From Roseiarcus sp963822215 (GTDB lineage Bacteria; Pseudomonadota; Alphaproteobacteria; Rhizobiales; Beijerinckiaceae): 64,000 nucleotides of DNA. The DNA is taken from positions 868,001 to 932,000 of the forward strand of contig CAWGGX010000010.1 of the NCBI GenBank assembly GCA_963822215.1. Reading direction: 5' to 3'. The position numbers and the translations under genes are program-made. Shown here piece after piece: positions 17,455 through 25,336 of the stretch; the stretch's first letter is position 1, and every line of letters begins with the position of its first letter. Under the pieces are notes generated by a model that had not been told where the DNA came from, ran no database searches, and saw only the letters and a program-made list of their open reading frames with translations.

Positions 17455-18611
17455 GAGACCGTCCGCGGTCGGGGCTTCGGCGCGGCGACGACCCGCCAGA
17501 GCGCAATGCCGGCGATCGCCACGTGCACATAAGCGTTGTGCAGGAAAAGCATCTGCGGGCCGAAATCCCGCATCAGGACGGAGACGATCGCCGGCGCTGC
17601 AATCGCGGCGATGCAGTAAATGAACAACAGGCCGACCGAAATGAAGATCAGGTCGTGCGGCGAAGCGCCGTCGTTGGCGATCGACACCGCCAGCGTGTAG
17701 AGCGAATAGGTCGTCATCCCGACCAGGAAGCCGAGCAGGAGGACCCAAGGGCCGGGGCCGCCCTGACGGCTCAGCGCGACTTCGAACGCCGCCCCCGCGA
17801 TCATTACCGCCGCCATGACCAGCCGGCGATCGACATGATCGGACAGCGCGCCGACGGGAAAGACGCCGAGCGCGGAGCCGACCACAATGGCCGAAGTGAA
17901 CTGCGGCGCAGCGTCGGGCGACATGCCGATTCCGACTGCGAAGATCGGCCCCAGAGAGATCGACGCGCCGTTCGCCGCGCCGGCGGCGAACGCGGCGGCG
18001 CAGGGAATCGGCGCCCAGCGGATGAGCCACATGAGGCGCGGACGAACGGTGCGCGGCTGGGCCGGCGGGTCGACGTTGGTCATCGCCATCGGAACGATCG
18101 CCAGCGCCAGCAGCGTTCCAGCAAGGGCGAAGGCTTGGAAACCGCCTGGCCCCAGCGGCTGGAGCATCATCTGGCCCGCCGCCGAGGCGGCGAAACTGGC
18201 GATCTGGTAGAGCGCGTAAAGCGCACCGCGGTTGGCGTTGCTGGCTCTCGCATTGATCCACGCCTCGATGACCGCGTAGAGCCCGGCGAATACGAAGCCG
18301 AGCAGCGCCCGGCAGGCCAGCCAGACCCAGGGCGACACCAAGACCGGCATCAGGACGACGGATGCGATCGCAAGCGCCACGAAGGCGGTGAAGGCGCGGA
18401 TATGACCGCAACGCCGGATGATCGCCGGCGCGACGAGCGTGCCCGCCAACATGCCGGCGAAGTAAGCCGAGCCGAGCAGGCCGACCATCAGCTCCGGAAA
18501 TCCGTCGATGCTTGCGCGCAGCGGCGCCGCTACGCCGACGAGCGCGGTCCCGCCGATCAGCAGCACGACGGAGCACAACAAGGCAGCGATGGAGGAAAGG
18601 GCGGCGGACAC
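17451..18611 (-). CDS. MFS transporter, YcaD-like
   Basis: A 386-aa membrane protein with about twelve hydrophobic segments. Its layout is that of the YcaD/CsbX-like MFS group: LLGSAYFAGMLAGTLVAPAI and RRCGHIRAFTAFVALAIASV in the first bundle, YAVIEAWINARASNANRGAL in TM4-5 (the conserved ESWIN-type segment), and FPVGALSDHVDRRLVM at the central loop. The substrate is unknown. It converges on fabI with a four-base overlap, so the two transcripts may interfere with each other. Confidence 0.85.
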   Translation of the reverse strand: MSAALSSIAALLCSVVLLIGGTALVGVAAPLRASIDGFPELMVGLLGSAYFAGMLAGTLVAPAIIRRCGHIRAFTAFVALAIASVVLMPVLVSPWVWLACRALLGFVFAGLYAVIEAWINARASNANRGALYALYQIASFAASAAGQMMLQPLGPGGFQAFALAGTLLALAIVPMAMTNVDPPAQPRTVRPRLMWLIRWAPIPCAAAFAAGAANGASISLGPIFAVGIGMSPDAAPQFTSAIVVGSALGVFPVGALSDHVDRRLVMAAVMIAGAAFEVALSRQGGPGPWVLLLGFLVGMTTYSLYTLAVSIANDGASPHDLIFISVGLLFIYCIAAIAAPAIVSVLMRDFGPQMLFLHNAYVHVAIAGIALWRVVAAPKPRPRTVS

Positions 18612-18820
18612 GCAAACAACAGAATCGGAGAATCAGCGCCTCTTTTTGCCACGGGGAGACGCCCAGCGCGACAAGGATCGCGCCTCAGAGGAGGACGCAT
18701 AATGTCGCGGGGAGATCGAAAATCCGCGCGTTGGCAGGGCGTTCCGGCTTGTATTGTGGCGGCTTTCCGTTCAAAAGGCTGCGCCCCGGAAGCAACGCGA
18801 CGCAGGCAGAGGCGTAGGGT

Positions 18821-20209
18821 ATGGCGAATTCACGTTGGACGCCGGACAGCTGGCGGACGAAGCCGATCGAACAGTCGCCCGTCTACAAGGACAAGGCGGC
18901 CCTGGCCCAAGCCGAGCGGCAGCTCGCCGGCTATCCGCCCCTCGTGTTCGCCGGCGAAGCGCGCAAGCTGAAGCGCGCGCTGGGCGCCGCCGCTGCCGGC
19001 CAGGCGTTCCTGTTGCAGGGCGGCGACTGCGCCGAGAGCTTCGCCGAGCATTCGGCCGACAACATCCGCGATTTCTTCCGCGTCTTCCTGCAGATGGCGG
19101 TGGTGATGACCTTCGCGGCGGGCTCGCCGATCGTCAAGGTCGGCCGGGTCGCTGGGCAGTTCGCCAAGCCGCGCTCGTCGGACGTCGAAACCGTCGACGG
19201 CGTCTCGCTGCCAAGCTACCGCGGCGATATCGTCAACGACATCGACTTCACTCCTGAAGCGCGCGAGCCTGACCCGCGCCGCCAGCTGGAGGCCTACCGC
19301 CAGTCGGCCGCGACGCTGAACCTGCTGCGCGCCTTCGCCACCGGCGGATACGCCAATCTCGAGAACGCCCACCGCTGGATGCTCGGGTTCGTCAAGGACA
19401 GCCCACAGTCGGAGCGCTACCAGGGCGTTGCGGACCGAATCAGCGAGACGCTCGGCTTCATGCGCGCCATCGGTCTCGACGCGGAGTCGCATCCCGAACT
19501 CAGGGCGACCGACTTCTACACATCGCATGAGGCGCTGCTGCTCGGCTACGAGCAGGCGATGACCCGGCTCGACTCCACCTCGGGCGACTATTACGCGACC
19601 TCGGGCCACATGATCTGGATCGGCGACCGCACCCGCCAGCTCGGCGGCGCCCATGTCGAGTACTGCCGTGGGGTGAAGAATCCGATCGGCCTCAAGTGCG
19701 GCCCCTCGATCACCACCGACGACCTCGTTCGGCTGATCGAAGCGCTCGATCCGGAAGGCGAGCCCGGCCGGCTCACGCTGATCTGCCGTTTCGGCGCCGA
19801 TAAGGTCGCGGCGGCGCTGCCGCCGCTGCTGCGCGCCGTAAAACGCGACGGCCGCCAGCTTCTGTGGGTGACCGACCCGATGCACGGCAACACGGTCAAG
19901 ACCTCGACCGGCCACAAGACGCGGCCGACCGAGCGCATCTCCGCCGAAGTGCGCAACTTTTTCGGGATCTGCGCCGCCGAAGGCGTTCACGCCGGCGGCG
20001 TCCACCTGGAGATGACGGGCCAGAACGTCACCGAATGCACGGGGGGCGCCCGGGCCATCTCGGAGGCCGACCTGCGCAATCGCTACCACACCTATTGCGA
20101 TCCGCGGCTGAACGCCGAACAGGCGATCGAACTCGCCTTCACAATCGCCGAACTCCTGAAGGCGCAACGCCTCGCCCAGCTGGAGCGTCCGGTGCGGGCC
20201 GCCGAATGA
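18821..20209 (+). CDS. aroG: Class II (plant-type) DAHP synthase
   Basis: A 462-aa enzyme condensing phosphoenolpyruvate and erythrose 4-phosphate, the entry to aromatic amino-acid synthesis. Class II marks are FLLQGGDCAESFAEHSADNI (metal-binding Cys), KVGRVAGQFAKPRSSDVETV, GYANLENAHRWMLGF, HVEYCRGVKNPIGLKCGPSI, LLWVTDPMHGNTVKTSTGHK and GVHAGGVHLEMTGQNVTECT with metal ligands. It begins at MANSRWTPDSWRTKPIEQSP, as in relatives. It is monocistronic, with a family Y repeat downstream. Confidence 0.95.
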   Translation: MANSRWTPDSWRTKPIEQSPVYKDKAALAQAERQLAGYPPLVFAGEARKLKRALGAAAAGQAFLLQGGDCAESFAEHSADNIRDFFRVFLQMAVVMTFAAGSPIVKVGRVAGQFAKPRSSDVETVDGVSLPSYRGDIVNDIDFTPEAREPDPRRQLEAYRQSAATLNLLRAFATGGYANLENAHRWMLGFVKDSPQSERYQGVADRISETLGFMRAIGLDAESHPELRATDFYTSHEALLLGYEQAMTRLDSTSGDYYATSGHMIWIGDRTRQLGGAHVEYCRGVKNPIGLKCGPSITTDDLVRLIEALDPEGEPGRLTLICRFGADKVAAALPPLLRAVKRDGRQLLWVTDPMHGNTVKTSTGHKTRPTERISAEVRNFFGICAAEGVHAGGVHLEMTGQNVTECTGGARAISEADLRNRYHTYCDPRLNAEQAIELAFTIAELLKAQRLAQLERPVRAAE

Positions 20210-20227
20210 CGGCCTCGCGTCTTGGGC

Positions 20228-20420
20228 ACTCACCTCCTTCCCCGGCGGAGGCCGGGGAAGGTGTCGCCGAAGGCGACGGATGGGGTGTGGCCCGCCGCTT
20301 CGACCCGAATAGCATTGCACAAACCGCGCCGCGATCCGACAGCGGCGGAGACCTGCTTTCCGCACCCCATCCGGCCTTCGGCCACCTTCCCCGCTTCGCG
20401 GAGAAGGGGGAAGCCGGCCG
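20228..20420. repeat. Dispersed palindromic repeat, family Y, copy 2
   Basis: An imperfect palindrome with arms CCTTCCCCGGCGGAGGCCGGGGAAGG at the left and CACCTTCCCCGCTTCGCGGAGAAGGGG at the right (read around the hairpin turns). Inner arms GGCGACGGATGGGGTGTGG and CCGCACCCCATCCGGCC are reverse-complementary in part. Bases 20351-20376 match 4751-4776 exactly on the other strand. It occupies most of the gap between the DAHP synthase and acyltransferase genes. Confidence 0.65.
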
Positions 20421-20535
20421 GCTGCAGCTCGCCGAAAGATGGGTGAATGCCGTAGCCAACAAGGGGGGAGGAACGCGCGAACCCTCTGCGGACTGCGCGC
20501 GCCGCCGGCCCCGCTCAGGCGCCTGAGGGGGCGCG

Positions 20536-21642
20536 ATGCGGCTTTCCCACTACGCGGTCGGCCGGGACAACAACTTCACCCTGCTGCGCTTCGCCGCGGC
20601 GATGACGGTGCTGTTCGCCCACAGCATCGGCGCGCTCGGGCTGCCGCCCGACACGGAGCCGATCTTCAGGCAAGTCGGCTTTTCCTTGGGCGAAATGGGC
20701 CTCGACGCCCTGTTCGTGACCAGCGGTTTTCTGGTCACGGCGAGCCTCGCCAATCGGGGCGACCTCGTCAGCTTCTTCTGGGCGCGGGCGCTCCGGGTCT
20801 ATCCAGGGCTCTGGGTCATGCTCGTGCTCACCGTGTTCGTCCTCGCGCCGGCGCTGACGACGCTCCCGCTTCCTGACTATTACGCCTCCGAGACGACCTG
20901 GAACTATTTCGCCAAATGCGCAACGCTGATCGGCGGCATTCGGTATTCGCTGCCCGGCGTGTTCGATGCGCTGCCGCTCAAGGCCGAGTTCAACGGCTCG
21001 CTCTGGACGATGCCGGTCGAGGTCAGGATGTACATCTACGTCGCTGTGCTTTGGACCGCTTTCGCGCTCCTGCCCGCCCTGCGTCCAAAGGGAATGCGGT
21101 TCGTCTCTTTGGCAGCCGTCGCGCTGTTCTTCGTGATTGTCGTGCGCGGCCGCTTTTCGGAGGGCGCGTTCAACGGCGCAAATATCCGCATGTTCATGTA
21201 CCTCTACGGATCGGCGCTCTACCTGTGGCGCGACAGGGTCCCGATGGGCGCCGGCATCCTGATTGCGCTCGTTGCGGCGCTGGTTGCGGCGTCCTTCGAC
21301 AGGACGGTTTTCCTGGTCGTCTACCTCCTCCTGATGGCGCCGTTCGTCCTCCACCTCGCCTATGTGCCGAGCGGACGCATCCGCCGCTTCAACGACCTCG
21401 GCGACTACTCCTACGGCGTCTACATCTACGCCTTTCCGATCCAGCAGACCCTGGCGCTTCTTTTCCCGGCGATGACGCTCGCGGCGATGATGGCCTCGTC
21501 CGCGGCCGTCTCGGTCGCGATTGCGGTCGTGTCGTGGAAGCTGATCGAGGAGCGGGCGCTCGATCACAAAAACGATTGCGCCGCCGCGACCAAGCGGCTG
21601 TTCAACTTCGGGCTGACCAAGATCGGCATGGCGGAGCGCTGA
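20536..21642 (+). CDS. Membrane acyltransferase, OafA/YrhL family
   Basis: A 368-aa acyltransferase-3 protein with about ten membrane segments. The N-terminus has NNFTLLRFAAAMTVLFAHSI with the conserved H of TM1. FVTSGFLVTASLANRGDLVS and FWARALRVYPGLWVMLVLTV follow (the RxxR-type region), and FNGSLWTMPVEVRMYIYVAV is the usual LWSLxxE segment. Such proteins transfer acetyl or succinyl groups to O-antigen, exopolysaccharide or lipids. No polysaccharide cluster adjoins, so the acceptor is unknown. Confidence 0.88.
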   Translation: MRLSHYAVGRDNNFTLLRFAAAMTVLFAHSIGALGLPPDTEPIFRQVGFSLGEMGLDALFVTSGFLVTASLANRGDLVSFFWARALRVYPGLWVMLVLTVFVLAPALTTLPLPDYYASETTWNYFAKCATLIGGIRYSLPGVFDALPLKAEFNGSLWTMPVEVRMYIYVAVLWTAFALLPALRPKGMRFVSLAAVALFFVIVVRGRFSEGAFNGANIRMFMYLYGSALYLWRDRVPMGAGILIALVAALVAASFDRTVFLVVYLLLMAPFVLHLAYVPSGRIRRFNDLGDYSYGVYIYAFPIQQTLALLFPAMTLAAMMASSAAVSVAIAVVSWKLIEERALDHKNDCAAATKRLFNFGLTKIGMAER

Positions 21643-21700
21643 CGCTCCCCACCCCTCCGGGCAAGCCGACGGCTGCGCTGAATCCGTTTGCGCAGGTTCG

Positions 21701-21732
21701 ACCCGTGTCGATCCGGTTAACGCAGACACCCA
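21701..21732. repeat. Solitary IS1595-type terminal repeat
   Basis: The sequence CGTGTCGATCCGGTTAACGC followed by AGACACCCA matches the left end of the MITE at 3301-3328 at most positions, with the core TCCGGTTAACGC identical. No partner repeat was found nearby. From about 21733 to 22095 I see no convincing gene. A short frame (TAIEAAALSDCFAQEGVVRR) is of unknown meaning. The patch separates core DNA from the metallophosphoesterase/NTPase gene. Confidence 0.5.
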
Positions 21733-22095
21733 GGATATATAGACTGACTGGGGCCGAGCGCCGGCGCCGTATCAGCCGTTCATGGCTTGAAAGTCGATCT
21801 TGACGAAGGCGCCGACAGACCCTCGCAAAGAGCGGACCGCGATCGAAGCCGCCGCCCTGAGCGACTGCTTCGCGCAAGAAGGGGTCGTTCGCCGACGGCT
21901 TGGCGAATGGGCCAAGTCAACCCTTCACGGCCGATCGGCATGGCGGCACGAATGACCGCAGAATTTTGCGATACAGGCGTTCGGCCGACGCTGGGGCCGG
22001 CGCATTGTAACCGATTGGCTCCTCCAATAAGTCGGAAGGCGGCGATTTCTTCGAACGCGCCGACGCTATATCCTCAGCCTGCGCGGGCCGCAACA

Positions 22096-24975
22096 TTAAC
22101 GACGGCGATTGGGGCGTGCGCCGTTTTCGCCGGAGAGGGCGGCGGCGAGCATCTTGTAGCTGTAGATGTCGGGTTCGCCGATCAGCGCGTCCAGCCCGTG
22201 ACTGTTTTCCGGCTGCGCTTCGTAGGAAGCGTCTAAGACAGCGCTTTGGAGCGTCGCGATATCGCTTTCCAGGGACTGTGGATTGGCCGCAACGGACGGT
22301 GCGGCCGAGGCGTCCTTCTCGAAATATCTACGCTTTGGGTCGAGGTCGTCCAAACGTAGGCCTAGCCGACCGCAGGCAGCCTGCGCGGCCGCGAATTTGT
22401 TGCGACCAGTACTCGCGGCGAGTTCGCGGAAGGCAGCGCCAAGACCGGCAAGGGCGAGATTTATGTTGTTCGGCTTGAACGGCACGTTTCGGTCATCCGC
22501 AAGCGACCGCGCCGCGAGCCACACATTCAGCCCGTGATCGCCCGTCGACCCGGCCGCGACGCTCCATTCGTAGAGGACGTCGCGGCGTCCCATGAAGCGC
22601 GGCCCATGTTCGCGCATCAGCCCCAGCGCGTCGCCGGCGTGGTCGGTGTGACGGAGGATGGAAGCGTAGTCGGTGAGCCGCAGGGCGTCGCTAGGGGCGG
22701 TTTCGAATAGAATTTTCGCGATCGCACGAGCGATCGGCCAGCGGATCGGCCCGGTGTTCATGAAATGCCGCGAAAGGTCACGGTGCCAGCTATTGATGTC
22801 CGGAATAGCCGAGCGCTTCTTTAGGAATTGGGAAAGTGCGGCCTGAGCGAGAATCGGATACCACCGATCAACATCATACCCACTCTCGACAAGCCAGTCG
22901 CGCGCGACTTCGGCAATCCGACGGTGGCGCGTCAGGACGTAGGTCGTACCCCCATCGACCATCGCTTCACGGCGCAGAATCCGGAGCGGGCCACGATCGA
23001 GGTCCGCCTCGTCGCAGCGCAGCGCGTAGGCGAGGACTGTACGGGACAAGTAGAGCTGGTTCTCCGCATGCATCGCCGCGATTGCGGCATAGATGTCGAG
23101 GAGCGATTTGCCGCCGACGCCGGGCGCAGATTGCCAAGGCGTCATCAGACGAACAACTCGTTGGCGAAGCTCCTCGCCTTCGCGAGTCAGCAGAAGCGCG
23201 CCAAGCAGCGCACCCTCTTCGCGATTCGCCGCAAGTTCGCGCGCGTTGTCCAGCAACGCCTTCGCCGCGCGCTCGGGCGTCTGGCCGCGCAGCCTGCCCA
23301 TGGCGGCGTCGCCCCAGGCGGCCCAACCTTCAGCGATGCGACGCGCATCTTCCTCGTCAAGGCCTGCCAGCGGTACGTGTCGGAAGTCCGCCACGCTCTG
23401 CCAAATCGGATCAGTCAGCCCGCGCAGCGCCCAGTCGGCCTCCCGCGCCGCCAAAACTAGGTGGACGTCGGTTCGCGGCCCGAGACTTCGCAGGGCGTCG
23501 GGCAGACCCGCGCCCGCGTTCTCGGCGTCGTCGATCGCGATGATCCAAGCGTGGTCGGGCCTGCGCAGCATCAGTTCCTGCCAGCTCCCGGGCAGTTCGG
23601 CGGCGGAGCTGTGGCGCCAGAGACAGCTCCAAGACTGCGCGCTCCGCAGTAAACCCGCGGCGGTTTGCAGGAGCGCCGCCGACTTTCCTTCCCCGCCGGC
23701 TCCCGTCAGCAGGCGCACGATAGGCCGTGGAGCCCCGTGATGCGCCGCCTGAAAGCTGCGGACCAGATTGTCCACGACCTGCCGGGGCCGAACACCCTCC
23801 GCCGCCGCCGCCTCCCAACGCGGGAAACTCCCGTTGAACCAGTCGGCCATTTCCTCGGCCGTGGGACGCACAGCGGTGATACGCGCGAGCTTCTCGGCGT
23901 CGACGATTTGCCACCCCTCGAGCGGCGGCGCGACCTGTGGCGCGTAGCCCGAGTGATGCGGTTCCGCGGGATTCGGTTTCCGGCCGGGCAACGGATAGGC
24001 GAAAGCGTCCTGCCCCTTGACGCGATACCCGGACGGAGCGGTGTCGACATCGAAATGATACTCGCGGTGATCGTCGTTCCACTGCAACGGCTCAACGATG
24101 AGACGACCGCTGGCCAAGTCTGCTTCGCCCCACATAATACCGTTGCGCCAGACATTGCTGTCCCCAGCCTGGAAGCCCGAGGGCGCTTGGATGGCCAACA
24201 CGGATTGCAGTGCGTCGCCGGTTCTCTGAGCGCCGGAGCGATGCAGATGGCCGTGCAAGTAGATGGCGTTCGACTGTTCGAGACGCGTCCTTAATCGGTC
24301 GCCATCCGACCACTCCTTTTCTCCCGTCATGGCGGTCAGCGGGTGGTGGCCGATTACGATTGTGAGATCCGGCGATGCCTCCGCGGCCTTCTTAAGGGCC
24401 GCATCGACCATTGTTCGCCCGGCCGTGAGACGACCCCAATCCTCATCGTCATGGCAAAGCCATGCGGTGTTCATGCCGACGATGGCGAGGCGGTGGCCGT
24501 TGATTTCACGGATGGCGCACGCCGCCCCTGTCTCGGACGCCAGCCAGTCCTCACCCCAAGCTCCGAGGGACTGTTCAACAGCGCGGTAGCTCTCGAACCG
24601 CGGAAGGATCATATCGACCCGCTTTTGGCGTCCAACTTCATCGACTTGCTGGAACACGCGCTGTTGATCGGGATCCGTCATCCAGCTGCGCGGGTTCCCG
24701 GCCCGCTTTCGATTTACGTCGTGGTTGCCCGGGACGGTAAAAATCGGACAGTCTTTGGGTAGTGCCGCACGCAACTGCGTCAGGAAGCGTTCGCGCAAGA
24801 GGTCGTATTCCAGAGCTGTCCCGGAAAAGGCTAAGTCGCCCGTAAAAAACACGATGTCCGGCGTCTCCGGTCGCTGTTCGACGTTTTTGACTATGGCTTC
24901 GTACATGCCCTCGCGATGGAACTCTTCACGTGAGCATTCGTGCACGTCGGAGATGTGCAGCCATCGAATGGACAA
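22096..24975 (-). CDS. Calcineurin-like phosphoesterase fused to STAND-type P-loop NTPase; candidate defence protein
   Basis: A 959-aa protein. I place the start at TTG 24975 because AAGGGAG precedes it by five bases and the phosphoesterase begins at once. Residues 1-300 form a calcineurin-like domain with every metal/catalytic motif: HISDVH (8-12), TGDL (45-48), PGNHD (82-86), GHHP (209-212), GHLH (242-245). Residues about 350-700 form a P-loop NTPase: Walker A GAGGEGKS (425-432), Walker B IIAIDDAEN (478-486), a sensor-like LVLAARE, and PLAGLDEEDARRIAEGWAAW. From about 700 on it is alpha-helical, possibly repeat-like. Effector, NTPase switch and helical sensor in one chain is the plan of STAND antiphage proteins. 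The gene is alone, beside a solo IS end and repeats. No partner or phage target is shown. Confidence 0.7.
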   Translation of the reverse strand: MSIRWLHISDVHECSREEFHREGMYEAIVKNVEQRPETPDIVFFTGDLAFSGTALEYDLLRERFLTQLRAALPKDCPIFTVPGNHDVNRKRAGNPRSWMTDPDQQRVFQQVDEVGRQKRVDMILPRFESYRAVEQSLGAWGEDWLASETGAACAIREINGHRLAIVGMNTAWLCHDDEDWGRLTAGRTMVDAALKKAAEASPDLTIVIGHHPLTAMTGEKEWSDGDRLRTRLEQSNAIYLHGHLHRSGAQRTGDALQSVLAIQAPSGFQAGDSNVWRNGIMWGEADLASGRLIVEPLQWNDDHREYHFDVDTAPSGYRVKGQDAFAYPLPGRKPNPAEPHHSGYAPQVAPPLEGWQIVDAEKLARITAVRPTAEEMADWFNGSFPRWEAAAAEGVRPRQVVDNLVRSFQAAHHGAPRPIVRLLTGAGGEGKSAALLQTAAGLLRSAQSWSCLWRHSSAAELPGSWQELMLRRPDHAWIIAIDDAENAGAGLPDALRSLGPRTDVHLVLAAREADWALRGLTDPIWQSVADFRHVPLAGLDEEDARRIAEGWAAWGDAAMGRLRGQTPERAAKALLDNARELAANREEGALLGALLLTREGEELRQRVVRLMTPWQSAPGVGGKSLLDIYAAIAAMHAENQLYLSRTVLAYALRCDEADLDRGPLRILRREAMVDGGTTYVLTRHRRIAEVARDWLVESGYDVDRWYPILAQAALSQFLKKRSAIPDINSWHRDLSRHFMNTGPIRWPIARAIAKILFETAPSDALRLTDYASILRHTDHAGDALGLMREHGPRFMGRRDVLYEWSVAAGSTGDHGLNVWLAARSLADDRNVPFKPNNINLALAGLGAAFRELAASTGRNKFAAAQAACGRLGLRLDDLDPKRRYFEKDASAAPSVAANPQSLESDIATLQSAVLDASYEAQPENSHGLDALIGEPDIYSYKMLAAALSGENGARPNRRR

Positions 24976-25292
24976 TAGCGCTCCCTTGCACTGGTAGCCT
25001 GGCAGGGTGCAACATTTTCGACTGCAGCGGAAGACACAGGATGCGTCGGTCCTCGGCGGCGTTCCGAGGGCGTGCTTGACATGACCGTACCAACGCACAC
25101 CATCGACTGCTGCGCGTACGACACCGGCCGTTCAACCTACGTGTCCCACCGGGAGAGGGAAGCCGCGAAGCGGCAGGGTGAGGGCCCGCTGGCGCACCCT
25201 ATTTCATCATGCTTTAGGGCGATGAGCCCCGCTTTCTCCAGCCGTCGGCCAACAGAAAATGGAACAATCTCTTGCCAAATGGGCGAAAATGT

Positions 25293-25307
25293 GTTCTTCT
25301 TTTGTTC
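25293..25307 (+). promoter_or_regulatory. LexA (SOS) box, alphaproteobacterial type
   Basis: GTTC-TTCTTTT-GTTC fits the alphaproteobacterial LexA consensus GTTC-N7-GTTC exactly. It lies 30 bases before the preferred TTG start of the downstream gene and about 320 bases upstream of the divergent phosphoesterase/NTPase gene. It would block transcription until DNA damage releases LexA. Binding is not shown. Confidence 0.6.
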
Positions 25308-25336
25308 TGATGATCCTGGCAAAGGAGAACGCAGCC

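Noticed and set aside
18830..20365. Long minus-strand frame opposite the class II DAHP synthase
   Set aside because: Shadow frame without recognisable domains; the plus-strand enzyme is complete.
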